From JAFAXD01 sp963833605 (lineage in GTDB: Bacteria; Pseudomonadota; Alphaproteobacteria; Rhizobiales; Xanthobacteraceae): DNA of 64,000 nucleotides. Positions 37,273 through 45,765 of the stretch are shown piece by piece. Location of the stretch: positions 208,233-272,232 of the forward strand of contig CAWHYZ010000004.1 of the NCBI GenBank assembly GCA_963833605.1, read 5' to 3'. The position numbers and the translations under genes were made by a program. How positions within the stretch are numbered: the first letter of the stretch is position 1; each line of letters opens with the position of its first letter. The notes beneath the pieces are model-generated. The model made no database searches. It was not told where the DNA came from and saw nothing but the letters and a program-made list of their open reading frames with translations.

Positions 37273-37773
37273 ATGCTCGACCGTCGGATGTTTCTCGCAG
37301 GCGCCGGTAGCCTTGCCGTGATCGCTGGCCTGCACTGGACGCGGCGGCCGACCGCAGTGGCGGAGCCGTCATTCGAAATTCAGAAGACCGAAGCCGAATG
37401 GCGACGCATTCTCACGCCGGCCCAATTCAACGTCCTGCGCAAGCGCGCCACCGAAGTGCCGGGCTCAAGCGCGCTCAATCATGAAAAACGTGAGGGAACG
37501 TTTACGTGTGCAGGCTGCGACCTGCCGCTGTTCTCCTCGGCGACGAAGTTCGAAAGCGGCACCGGGTGGCCCAGCTTTTATCGGCCACTGCCGGGCGCGG
37601 TCGACACCTCCGAGGATCGCACCTTATTCATTACGCGCACCGAAGTGCATTGCCGCCGCTGTGGTGGCCATCTTGGACACGTCTTCGACGATGGCCCGCC
37701 GCCCACGGGGTTGCGCTACTGCATCAACGGCGTCGCCTTGAAGTTCACGTTGAGTGCCGCAGCGCCGACATGA
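37273..37773 (+). CDS. msrB: Peptide-methionine (R)-S-oxide reductase MsrB, Tat-exported
   Basis: 166 residues. The N terminus DRRMFLAGAGSLAV carries a twin-arginine signal, so this MsrB repairs oxidised methionine in the periplasm. The domain has CAGCDLPLFSS and CRRCGGHLGHVFDDGP (zinc Cys pairs), GTGWPSF, and the catalytic Cys in LRYCINGVALKF. ATG 37273 follows GGCAGGAG and is preferred over the in-frame ATG 37222. Confidence 0.94.
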   Translation: MLDRRMFLAGAGSLAVIAGLHWTRRPTAVAEPSFEIQKTEAEWRRILTPAQFNVLRKRATEVPGSSALNHEKREGTFTCAGCDLPLFSSATKFESGTGWPSFYRPLPGAVDTSEDRTLFITRTEVHCRRCGGHLGHVFDDGPPPTGLRYCINGVALKFTLSAAAPT

Positions 37774-37962
37774 CGCCGCGACATCCCTGCCTATCGCGGC
37801 GCCATCAAAGAAGTCCGCTTGATGATTGCAGAATAGAGGCAAGCCACCCATAGGGGCGCAGTTTTGACCCATCCGCGACATCGGCCGACCGCTCACACCC
37901 AGCCGCTTCAAGGGTGCTAGTTTCAACAGGTATGATGCCTTGTCCGGAGCCTTGGGCGGGAG

Positions 37963-38946
37963 ATGAGACGGCGCGAGTTCATCAAGCTTCTCGGCGGCGC
38001 GGCGGCATGGCCGCCGGTGGCGCGAGCGCAGCAGTCAGGGAAAATCTATCGGGTGGGTTTGCTCGGAGGTGGTGCTGCGATTGGTGCAACCGACGAGCGT
38101 CGCATCACCCTTCTCTCTACCTTAGCCGCCCGCGGGTTCATCAATGGCCAAAATCTCGTTTTCGAGCAGCGATGGGCGGATGCGCATGCCGAGCGACTTG
38201 GCGGTCTCGCTGCCGAGCTGAGAGGCGCGAACGTAGATGTAATGGTCACATTCGGCTACCCCGCCGCCCTGGCTGCCAAAACATCGGCTAAGGACGTGCC
38301 GACTGTCGTCACAGGCGCGGGCGATCCGGTCGCGACCGGCCTGGTCGAAGGGCTCGCACGGCCTGGCGGTAACATCACCGGCGTGACGGAACTATCGACC
38401 GAGCTCAGTGCCAAACGCCTCGAAATCCTCAAGGATGCTTTGCCTGACCTGCAACGCGTAGCAATGCTTTGGAACGCAGCCGATCTCGGCATGACACTGC
38501 GTTACCGGGCCGCAGAGGACGCCGCCCGTGCCCTCGGAGTTAAAGTTCAGACCTTGGGCGTGCGCGAGCCTGACGATTTCGACCACGCTTTCTCCGAAAT
38601 GACGCGCGAACGGCCGGATGCCATCCTCATGGTCTCCGATGCCCTAACCACGCTCAACCGCAAGCGCGTCGTGGAATTTGCCAGGACAAACCACCTGCCG
38701 ACGATCTTCGAGAATGGCGCGCTCGTGCACGACGGCGGCCTGATGTCGTATGGCCCCAAGCAGAGTGAGATTGGCGAACGCGCAGCCGATCTGGTGGCCC
38801 GTATACTACGGGGCGCTCGGCCGGCGGACCTACCGCTCGAATTGCCCACGCGGTTCGAATTTCTCGTCAATCTGAAAACCGCGCAGGCGCTCGGCCTCGC
38901 CTTGCCACCGGGGCTGGTTGGCCGCGCTGACGAAGTGATCGAATAA
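37963..38946 (+). CDS. ABC transporter solute-binding protein, PF04392 family (intact copy)
   Basis: 327 residues with a Tat signal (MRRREFIKLLGGAAAWP), then two Rossmann-like lobes: KIYRVGLLGGG, TVVTGAGDPVATGLVEGLAR, PGGNITGVTELSTEL, DGGLMSYGPKQSEI, ARILRGARPADLPLELPT and the closing GRADEVIE. No permease gene is near. It is the only complete member of a family of which at least six fragments lie within 9 kb on either side. Confidence 0.93.
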   Translation: MRRREFIKLLGGAAAWPPVARAQQSGKIYRVGLLGGGAAIGATDERRITLLSTLAARGFINGQNLVFEQRWADAHAERLGGLAAELRGANVDVMVTFGYPAALAAKTSAKDVPTVVTGAGDPVATGLVEGLARPGGNITGVTELSTELSAKRLEILKDALPDLQRVAMLWNAADLGMTLRYRAAEDAARALGVKVQTLGVREPDDFDHAFSEMTRERPDAILMVSDALTTLNRKRVVEFARTNHLPTIFENGALVHDGGLMSYGPKQSEIGERAADLVARILRGARPADLPLELPTRFEFLVNLKTAQALGLALPPGLVGRADEVIE

Positions 38947-39310
38947 GCGACCGGATGTCGGGTGTTGGCAGATACTGTTGCAAAAGGATTTTGCGTGTCC
39001 GAGCGAGCAACATTAATTCAAGATTAGGCGCCAATACGCAATATTAATTCAACAATCAACTCGTCCCATACCGATTGTTGCGCATTTTTGCCTGCGAGCT
39101 ACTCCTTGCCGACTTTTGCAACACTATCGGCACGAAGCTGTCGATCTGAAATGTCCGCTTTGACGGTGAGTTTCAGCGGTTAGTCGGAACATGCCCGTGG
39201 ACATGCCGAAATCGACGCGATTGACCCACAGCGGGACTGAGGACCCTACTCTTACCGTTCGTGGCCCGGTCATCGAAGGCGCGGTCATGAAGAGCGCGCA
39301 AGTGCTGCGT
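38947..39310. other. AT-rich intergenic region
   Basis: About 360 bp with no supported gene. It contains two similar words, CAACATTAATTCAAGATTAG (39008-39027) and CAATATTAATTCAACAATC (39039-39057). It also has a stretch near 39129-39160 (GGCACGAAGCTGTCGATCTG) that resembles 29791-29825, so it is probably a dispersed intergenic repeat. Confidence 0.4.
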
Positions 39311-40404
39311 CTACCCGAGCGAAGCCCCGTCCGGGAACTCGACCTTCAATCCTTGGGTGGCGAGGCGGGACGAAAATGGGCCGGGATCAACGATTTGCTC
39401 AGGCATCCAGGCGCCCGGTTCAGCAACATCACCCTCGATCAGCAACCGCGCCACGCCTGCGGCTCCTGCCGCCGCCGCGTCCGCCTGGGCATGACCGAGA
39501 AGTGTCGCACGCCTCGAGCGTCCGCCGCGCCTGACATCCACGCGGAGTGCGAACCGAGCGTCCTTGCTCGACGGCCGAGCTCGGAGCCGCCGCGCCACGG
39601 CATGACGAACTCCTTCGATCGCCAAGAGGCGAGAGGCGCCGGTACGAACCATCATTGCAAGACCCCTCGCCAACCACGCAGGTTCGATGGCAAGTCTTGT
39701 AAGCGCCGTTCTGGCGCCCATCGTACGCGGATAGAGTACCTGGTCGGAAAAAGGAAAGAGGTACGAAAGTTGCGCTCCGCCGGCAGTGGAAATTCGATGA
39801 GTCGCGGAACACTAAATGCGCGCGCCGAGCGGTCCTCCCCGTCAACCCAGATATCGAATGACATTGATAGCTCCTGGAGGAAGTGATCCAACGACGCTGG
39901 GCCCTTTAGATCGCTTGCAGCAAGCAGGAGCGCGGTCTCGATCTCATCGGCTCCGCCGAGCGCATTGGCGAGCGCGCGCACCATGACGTTCGAGATGCCG
40001 GGAACGATGCCGGTTCCCAGCACCACCCATGCGCCGGATGCCCGAGCCGCAGCGTCGATCTTGTCGTACGCAGCGCCGCGCCCGAGCTCGGTCAGGTGCG
40101 GAGTAATATCTGTATAGCACAGCCCGCGCTCGAGCGCCGCCCAAAAGAGCGTGCGGCCGGGCTGATCGATGCAACTGATCACGACTGCCACGCCCTCCAG
40201 CGCTGCCTCGATGGAAGATGGCACGGCAATATCGATCCTCCGTCCGCGAACGCGATGACCGATCGCCGTCGCGACCTCCTCAGCGCGTGCCAGATTGCGG
40301 CCTCCCACTATGACACGGTCCGGATAGTCGGGCGCGAGTTCGGCGGCGATCCGCCGCCCGACGACGCCATAGCCACCGACGATAAGAATCCCTTGAGAAT
40401 TCAC
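39311..40404 (-). CDS. Saccharopine dehydrogenase-like NAD(P)-binding protein, one frameshift
   Basis: N-terminal Rossmann domain opens GILIVGGYGVVGRRIAAELA, followed by RVIVGGRNLARAEEVA and GVAVVISCIDQPGRT, as in saccharopine dehydrogenase/trans-acting enoyl reductase-like proteins. The frame breaks near 39,748 at a T5 run in TTCCTTTTTCCG. Adding one T gives FLFSDQVLYPRTMGARTAL and continues in the second frame to 39311. About 364 residues in total. Probably intact in nature. Substrate unknown. Confidence 0.75.
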
Positions 40405-40506
40405 GCCTTCTCTCCCGGCTGAAGGTGAACGAGAGCGTATGGCGCCTACGCAGGCCTGACGGTCATTTTGTGCAACTTTAGACGCTCTTGTGCGAGTGCC
40501 GCGTTA

Positions 40507-40520
40507 TTGATCCAGATCAA
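40507..40520 (+). promoter_or_regulatory. Perfect FixK/FNR-type box
   Basis: TTGATCCAGATCAA is a perfect TTGAT-N4-ATCAA palindrome, the site for FNR/FixK-class oxygen-responsive activators. It lies 60 bp before the DUF5676 gene at 40580, a normal distance for an activator site plus promoter and leader. It predicts low-oxygen induction of that gene and perhaps the EF-hand gene after it. Confidence 0.75.
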
Positions 40521-40579
40521 CTATGTTGCGGACCCTGGATGATATTGGGAACAGGTCGCGGAACTCCAAGGGGGTCGAA

Positions 40580-40885
40580 ATGGCCTCTCAGCAAATTGGT
40601 GTGACCACCCGGCAAGCCCACCACGAGTCGCTCTCGATCGTGGCCGTGGGTTTCAGTCTCAGCCTGTTCTTCGTGATATCCTACGTAATCTGCCTGATCG
40701 GCTACCTGGTCTTTCCAGGACTGCCGATATATCACGCGGGGCTCTCCATATTCCTGCCGGGTTTCGAACTTTTGACCTGGCAAAGCTTCCTGCTCGGACT
40801 TGTGGAAAGCTTCGGCTACGGTTGGTACGTGGCCGTAATCCTCGTGCCGCTCTATAATTTCTTTGTGCGACGACCAGCCGTTTAA
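40580..40885 (+). CDS. DUF5676 family membrane protein
   Basis: 101 residues with two predicted membrane helices (about 20-42 and 70-94) joined by a loop with PGLPIYHAGLSIFLPGF, the core typical of DUF5676 proteins, often found near heavy-metal or copper genes. ATG 40580 has AAGGGGG about 7 nt upstream; an in-frame ATG at 40523 lies too close to the FixK box. The Met-rich EF-hand gene follows after about 45 bp. Confidence 0.78.
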   Translation: MASQQIGVTTRQAHHESLSIVAVGFSLSLFFVISYVICLIGYLVFPGLPIYHAGLSIFLPGFELLTWQSFLLGLVESFGYGWYVAVILVPLYNFFVRRPAV

Positions 40886-40931
40886 GCTACGCGCCGCCCG
40901 ATAGCTCAATCAGATCGAGGAGGCCAAGAAG

Positions 40932-41405
40932 ATGATCATGTTTCGCAGCGTGCTGGTTGCTGCAACCTTGATCGCAGGGTTGCCGGCCTTTGCCCAAACG
41001 GGGCAGGATCCGCACCACCCTGACAGCGCTGCCGGTGCGCAAGGACAGACCTCGCAACCCGCCTCCCCGCCCGCCGGAGCAATGGGTCCAGGCATGATGG
41101 GGCCAGGAATGATGGGTCCAGGCATGATGGGGCCGGGCATGATGGGCGACGGAATGATGGGGCGCGGCATGGGTTACGGGGGAGGTCGCATGATGGGGCA
41201 TGGAAGTATGATGAGCCCCTTTGCGATGCGAATTATGTTTGCGCTGATGGACGCCGATGGCGACGGGACAGTCTCGTTACAGGAGTTCCAGACGGCTCAC
41301 GAGCGCATCTTCAAAGCAATGGATGCCAATAAAGATGGCGTGCTCAGTCTGGAGAGATCAGGCTTTCATGCGCGGAACCCGTTCAGCGGCTCCGCAGCCA
41401 TCTAG
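40932..41405 (+). CDS. Exported EF-hand protein with Met/Gly-rich repeat
   Basis: 157 residues: signal peptide (1-21), a polar Gln/Pro linker, four repeats of GPGMM then GDGMM, GRGM and HGSMM (about 48-92), and an EF-hand pair (DADGDGTVSLQE and DANKDGVLSLE) that should bind Ca2+. Met-rich GPGMM runs resemble copper(I)-binding segments. The combination suggests a periplasmic metal-binding protein, an inference. GAGGAGG precedes ATG 40932. Probably co-transcribed with DUF5676. Confidence 0.82.
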   Translation: MIMFRSVLVAATLIAGLPAFAQTGQDPHHPDSAAGAQGQTSQPASPPAGAMGPGMMGPGMMGPGMMGPGMMGDGMMGRGMGYGGGRMMGHGSMMSPFAMRIMFALMDADGDGTVSLQEFQTAHERIFKAMDANKDGVLSLERSGFHARNPFSGSAAI

Positions 41406-41586
41406 TACGCCGGCTCCCCAGCGACCCTGAGGAGAGCACTCGCGCACTCGCATACTTGGAGCAGTCTAGCTTCCCCCTATCAACAAGACTTGGTCTCTTC
41501 ACGGCGAGTTTCGGGGGGCAACCGGACGTCCCGCCGACGTGCCAGAAGTGGCGAAAATGGCCCTGGCCGTGCAGGCCCGCCTCGCA

Positions 41587-41809
41587 GCGCTCCTGCCGGC
41601 GGGCTGATGAGTTACGGAGCGAGCTACACGGACGTATACCGCCAAGCAGGCATTTACACTGGCAAAGTCCTCAAGGGCGCAAGGCTCGCTGACCTTCCGA
41701 TAATGCAACCGACGAAGTTCGCGCTGGTGATCAACCTCAAAACCGCAAAGTCCCTCAGCCTCGAAGTGCCGCCGAAGCTTCTCGCGCTCGCTGACGAGGT
41801 CATTGAGTG
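41587..41809 (+). pseudogene. PF04392 binding-protein remnant (C-terminal third)
   Basis: Reads GGLMSYGASYTDVYRQAG, YTGKVLKGARLADLPIMQPT, FALVINLKTAKSLSLEVPPK and ends LADEVIE with a stop, the exact C-terminal end of the family. The N-terminal two thirds are absent; the upstream stretch (41460-41586) may be a shifted piece. A repeated flank of about 100 bp follows. Confidence 0.78.
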
Positions 41810-41843
41810 ATCCTGGCTGACGGCAGCTTCTGGCGCGACCAGG

Positions 41844-41945
41844 AAGTGTTTGAGAGCGCGAATGAGTTCCGGTTGCTGAGGTAAAGCGGACGAGCAATTC
41901 GCTCGCGACGAGCCTTTCCGGGAATGACCACCCATATCGGACGTC
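41844..41945 (+). repeat. Repeat unit following a PF04392 tail, copy A
   Basis: Sequence beginning GGAAGTGTTTGAGAGCGCG, then ATGAGTTCCGGTTGCTGAGG and GGAATGACCACCCATATCGG. Copy B is at 44008-44096 (GGAAGTGTTTAAGAGCGCG, ATGAGTTCCGATTGCTGATG) and resumes at 45656 (GACCCATCTCGGAC) on the far side of an IS1182 element. Both copies follow a PF04392 tail, so the tail and this flank were duplicated as one block. Confidence 0.8.
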
Positions 41946-42030
41946 GATCGATCGTACGTCTGGGTGCCTTGGTCGGCGGCAAACCCGATCAGGGGCAAAC
42001 GCTCAACGTTGACCCACTCAGCTCATTCGC

Positions 42031-42190
42031 CGACGATGCGGCTCGCGCTGGAGGCCTCGCTGAGCCCGGCGACATCTGCTTTTCTGGCCGCGTGCAAGAA
42101 GACGCGCGGGGCAAGATCGATATTGCCTTCGACGACTGGGGCGAGCAGCAGCTCAAGAACATTGCATGGCCGCTAGACCAACTCCATCGA
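42031..42190 (+). pseudogene. Adenylate/guanylate cyclase remnant (class III, C-terminal end)
   Basis: Reads GLAEPGDICFSGRVQEDARG, then KIDIAFDDWGEQQLKNIAWP, close to the end of the catalytic domain of class III cyclases in bradyrhizobia (RLEGLAEPGGIC...FEDLGEQ.LKNI). Nothing of the rest of the domain is present. It lies between repeat copy A and an intact binding-protein gene. Confidence 0.7.
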
Positions 42191-42296
42191 CCAACTGACC
42201 GATCCGCCCCTGGAATAGCAGCGCGTTGCATGCGAAGCTGATCTGCCCGAGGGTTGAAATCGCCGGCTTCGCACAAGAAGAGGATGGGAGGAGGAT

Positions 42297-43556
42297 ATGA
42301 AAATCGCCAATCGATTTCGGTCAGTAGCCGTTCTGGCTGCAGTGGCAGCGCTGATCGCACACGCAACCTTTGACCAAACGTTTGCGGCGGACCCGATTAA
42401 GGTTGGGTTCAGCATGGCGCTCACGGGAGCCATTGCCGGCAACGGCAAGGCCGCGCTGCTGGCCACGCAGATGTGGGCGGACGATCAGAACGCCAAGGGC
42501 GGGCTGCTGGGCCGTCCGGTCGAATTGATCTCCTACGACGATCAGAGCAATCCGTCGCTGGTGCCCGGCATCTACACAAAGTTGTTCGACATCGACAAAG
42601 TTGATCTCGTCATCTCCGGATACGGCACCAACATCATCGGACCGGCCATGCCGGTGGTCATGGAACACAACAAGGTGTTCATGTCGCTGGCCGGATTGAG
42701 GGTCAACGAGCAATTTCGCTATGACAAGTATTTCCAGATTCAGCCTTTGGGACCCGATGCGCATCTGACCTTCGCGCAGGGCTTCTTCGAGGTCGCGATG
42801 ACCATGGATCCCAAGCCGAAGACCGTGGCGATCTCGGTCGCCGATTCGGAGTTTCCGCAGACCGCCGCAATCGGCGCGCGCGAATGGGCAAAGAAATACG
42901 GGCTCGACATCTCCTATGATCGCAGCTTTCCGCCCAACGCGGTCGACTTTGCTCCGATCGTGCGTGCGATCCAGGCGGCCAAGCCGGACATCGTTTACAT
43001 CGCGTGCTTTCCGCCCAATACTGTCGGTATCGTGCGCGGCGTTCGCGAAGCCGGGTTCAAGCCGAGGCTGATCGGAGGCGGAATGGTCGGTCCCCAATAT
43101 GCGGCGGTGAAGCAGCAGCTCGGCCCGCTGCTCAACGGCTTTGTGTCGTTTGAAGACTTCGTCCCGGAGCCCACCACGAATTTCCCCGGCATCCGGGAAT
43201 TCCTCGGCCGTTACAAGCCGAAGGCCGTCGCCGCCGGCGTCGATGCGCTCGGATACTACCTGCCGCCGTTTTCCTATGCCGGAATGCAGATCATCGCCGC
43301 CGCGGTGGAAGCGACCAACGGGCTCGACCAGAACAAGATGGCCGACTACATCCACAAGGCGACGCACCGCACGATCGTAGGCGACGTCCGTTTCGGCACG
43401 GACGGGGAGTGGGAGCAGGCCCGCATGTTCCAGGTGCAGTACCAGGGGATCACTGGAAACGGCCTGGAGCAGTTCGAGCGGCCGGGAACGCAAGTGATTC
43501 TGTTCCCGTCCGCCTACAAGTCGGGGAAGCTTCAGTATCCGTTGCCCGAATCCTGA
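42297..43556 (+). CDS. Branched-chain amino acid-type (LivK-like) solute-binding protein
   Basis: 419 residues with signal peptide (1-30), then DPIKVGFSMALTGAIAGNGK and AKGGLLGRPVELISYDDQSN, the hallmark of periplasmic binding protein type 1 (Leu/Ile/Val or aromatic/amide ligands). KVDLVISGYGTNIIGPAMPV and VDFAPIVRAIQAAKPDIVYI follow. GGAGGAGG lies just before ATG 42297. No LivHMGF genes nearby. In rhizobia such orphan receptors often serve aromatic or amide uptake, but the ligand is not known. Confidence 0.92.
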   Translation: MKIANRFRSVAVLAAVAALIAHATFDQTFAADPIKVGFSMALTGAIAGNGKAALLATQMWADDQNAKGGLLGRPVELISYDDQSNPSLVPGIYTKLFDIDKVDLVISGYGTNIIGPAMPVVMEHNKVFMSLAGLRVNEQFRYDKYFQIQPLGPDAHLTFAQGFFEVAMTMDPKPKTVAISVADSEFPQTAAIGAREWAKKYGLDISYDRSFPPNAVDFAPIVRAIQAAKPDIVYIACFPPNTVGIVRGVREAGFKPRLIGGGMVGPQYAAVKQQLGPLLNGFVSFEDFVPEPTTNFPGIREFLGRYKPKAVAAGVDALGYYLPPFSYAGMQIIAAAVEATNGLDQNKMADYIHKATHRTIVGDVRFGTDGEWEQARMFQVQYQGITGNGLEQFERPGTQVILFPSAYKSGKLQYPLPES

Positions 43557-43614
43557 GCTGCCCGCTGCCGCAAGCCGGGCCTGGTGCGGTTGGCCAGTAG
43601 GTCGAAGGTGTAGG

Positions 43615-43700
43615 TTGACGGGAATTGAGGCTTGCGTCTTCGACGCATATGGGACGCTGTTTGATTACGCATCGGCGCGGCTCGTTGACGTGTTGGGCGA
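43615..43700 (+). pseudogene. Haloacid dehalogenase N-terminal fragment
   Basis: TTG 43615 opens TGIEACVFDAYGTLFDYASA, the DxD/T nucleophile motif and first helix of type II haloacid dehalogenases. After about 25 codons it loses similarity and is joined to a PF04392 fragment. It is a truncated leftover with no function expected. Confidence 0.7.
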
Positions 43701-43739
43701 CGTACTTCCGTTCCAACGTCTTCTGCGGACCATGGTGGT

Positions 43740-43930
43740 GCGGCGGCCGGCGGGCTGATGAGCCACGGAGCCGACCGTCGCGGGCCTGTTTCGACAAGTT
43801 GATGTCCATACCGGCAAAATTCTCAAGGGCGCGAAGCCAGCCGACGTGCCGGTTACACGGTCGATCAAATTTGAATTCGCCATCAATCTGAAGACCGCAG
43901 GGGCGCTCGGCATTGACGTGCGACCGACGC
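43740..43930 (+). pseudogene. PF04392 binding-protein remnant (degraded C-terminal end)
   Basis: Contains AGG then a stop in place of LMSYG, VHTGKILKGAKPADVPV, and FAINLKTAGALGIDV. The final DEVIE is not recognisable; instead the frame drifts. Repeat copy B begins 78 bp later. A closely similar block lies at 41.6 kb. Confidence 0.7.
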
Positions 43931-44096
43931 CGATCGCTGTCCGCCGCTGCGGTGATCGCATAACCGGGCTTTTGCTGCAGTGCATGAGTCCGCTTGTGGC
44001 ACGACTTGGAAGTGTTTAAGAGCGCGCATGAGTTCCGATTGCTGATGTAAAACGGACGAGATTTGCTCGTGGAGATGCTTTTCCCGGGAACGACCC

Positions 44097-45655
44097 TGGC
44101 TGTGTGAAAACGCTGTGCTGCTGTTATGATTCTCTCGTGATTCTGCGGGGGAATTGATGAGGCGCTTCGTTGAGGAGGCGGATCGTGGGCAATGGACGCT
44201 ATTGCCCGAATGCCTCGATGATTTCATTGACGAGAATAACCCTGTTCGCGTGATCGATGTGTTTGTCGACGCGCTCGATTTGGCGGAAATGAGCTTCGAG
44301 GGGGTTGAGCCGGCGGCAACTGGTCGGCCGTCGTACCATCCCTCGGTTCTGCTGAAGCTTTACATCTATGGCTATCTAAACCGGGTCCAGTCGAGCCGGC
44401 GGCTCGAACGAGAAGCCGGACGCAATGTCGAGGTCATGTGGCTGCTGGGTCGGCTCGCGCCTGATCACAAGACGATCGCGGACTTCCGCAAAGACAATGG
44501 CCTGGCGCTTCGCAAGGTATGTGCGCGCTTCGTCGAACTCTGCCGTGAGATAGGTCTTCTCACGACGGGGAGCGTCGCGGTCGATGGCAGCAAGTTCAAG
44601 GCCGTGAACAACCGGGACAAGAACTTCACACGGGCGAAGGTGGAACGGCGCCGCGCTCAGCTGGAGGAGAGTGTCGCGCGCTATCTGAGCCAACTTGACA
44701 CCGCTGACCGGCAGGAGCCGACCGAAGCACTGGCTGCGAAGGTGACGAGGCTCAACGAGAAGCTGACAAAGTTGAAGGAGGAAATGGGCAAGCTTGCTGT
44801 CTACGAGAAGCAGATGCTTGCTTCGCCCGATCAGCAGATCTCCCTGACCGATCCCGACAGTCGTTCGATGGCAACCAGCGGCCGCGGCTCGGGCGTCGTC
44901 GGCTACAACGTGCAGGTCGCCGTCGACACCGAACATCATCTAATTGTAGCGCACGAGGTGACGAACAGCGGCTCGGACCGGGCACAACTCGCCAACATCG
45001 CCTGTCGTGCAAAAGATGTCCTCGGTGTCGAAAAACTCGAAGCCGTTGCTGATCGGGGCTATTATAGCGGCGAGGAAATCCTTGCCTGCGACAAGGCTGG
45101 AATTGCGGTGACGCTTCCCAAGCCGATGACATCAGGTCTTAAGGCACGGGGTCGCTTTGGCAAACAGGACTTTGTCTATCTCAGCGACGAGGATGCCTAT
45201 CGCTGTCCGGCTGGCGAAAAGCTGACCTACCACTACACCAACGAGGAGGCTGGGCAGCAGCTACGGCGCTATTGGACCAATGCGTGCCGCGACTGTGCAC
45301 TCAAAGCTAGCTGTACGACCGGCAAGGAGCGGCGGATTACACGCTGGGAGCATGAGCACGTTCTGGAAGAGGTGCAGAGGCGCCTCGACAACAACCCCCA
45401 GGCCATGCGGCAGCGGCGGGAGACAGTCGAACATCCGTTCGGCACGATGAAAGCCCGCATGGGGGCGACGCACTTCCTGACCAAAACGCTTCCAAAAGTA
45501 GCCGCTGAAATGGCACTCTCGGTCCTGGCCTATAATCTGACACGGGTCACGAACATCGTGGGGATCAAGCCGCTGATCGCTGCGATCGTGGCCTGAGTCC
45601 CGCCACCCAGGATTGGATCGACATCTCCCCCTTAAGGGTGTTTTTACACGGCCAA
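44097..45655 (+). mobile_element. IS1182-family insertion sequence inserted in a repeat unit
   Basis: The 1,559 bp element has end repeats TGGCTGTGTGAAAACGC (left) and TTGGCCGTGTAAAAACACC (right end read inward). GACCC is present directly outside each end (44092-44096 and 45656-45660), a candidate 5 bp target duplication. Comparison with repeat copy A shows that the repeat continues directly when the element is removed, which fixes the boundaries. Confidence 0.85.
44154..45596 (+). CDS. IS1182-family transposase
   Basis: 480 residues, full length. N-terminal DUF772-type part (PSYHPSVLLKLYIYGYLNRV, RLAPDHKTIADFRKDN), VAVDGSKFKAVNNRDKN with the first Asp, a coiled-coil insertion (RLNEKLTKLKEEMGKL), VGYNVQVAVDTEHHLIVAHE, AVADRGYYSGEE with the second Asp, and VEHPFGTMKARMGATHFLTK with the catalytic Glu. 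Intact frame suggests an active or recently active element. Confidence 0.95.
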   Translation: MMRRFVEEADRGQWTLLPECLDDFIDENNPVRVIDVFVDALDLAEMSFEGVEPAATGRPSYHPSVLLKLYIYGYLNRVQSSRRLEREAGRNVEVMWLLGRLAPDHKTIADFRKDNGLALRKVCARFVELCREIGLLTTGSVAVDGSKFKAVNNRDKNFTRAKVERRRAQLEESVARYLSQLDTADRQEPTEALAAKVTRLNEKLTKLKEEMGKLAVYEKQMLASPDQQISLTDPDSRSMATSGRGSGVVGYNVQVAVDTEHHLIVAHEVTNSGSDRAQLANIACRAKDVLGVEKLEAVADRGYYSGEEILACDKAGIAVTLPKPMTSGLKARGRFGKQDFVYLSDEDAYRCPAGEKLTYHYTNEEAGQQLRRYWTNACRDCALKASCTTGKERRITRWEHEHVLEEVQRRLDNNPQAMRQRRETVEHPFGTMKARMGATHFLTKTLPKVAAEMALSVLAYNLTRVTNIVGIKPLIAAIVA

Positions 45656-45728
45656 GACCCATCTCGGACATTGCCCGGCTGCCATGCAGCCACTTCCGGT
45701 CTGCCGGTTTAACCAGCTACGATCCCCT

Positions 45729-45743
45729 GATGAGGTGATCGAA
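45729..45743 (+). pseudogene. Final codons of a PF04392 gene
   Basis: CCTGATGAGGTGATCGAATGA encodes PDEVIE and a stop, the family's C-terminal end, just before mepA. Only these codons remain. Because it is so short I list it as a trace, supported by its position between repeat copy B and another gene junction. Confidence 0.4.
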
Positions 45744-45765
45744 TGAAACGGCGCAACTCGGCCAT

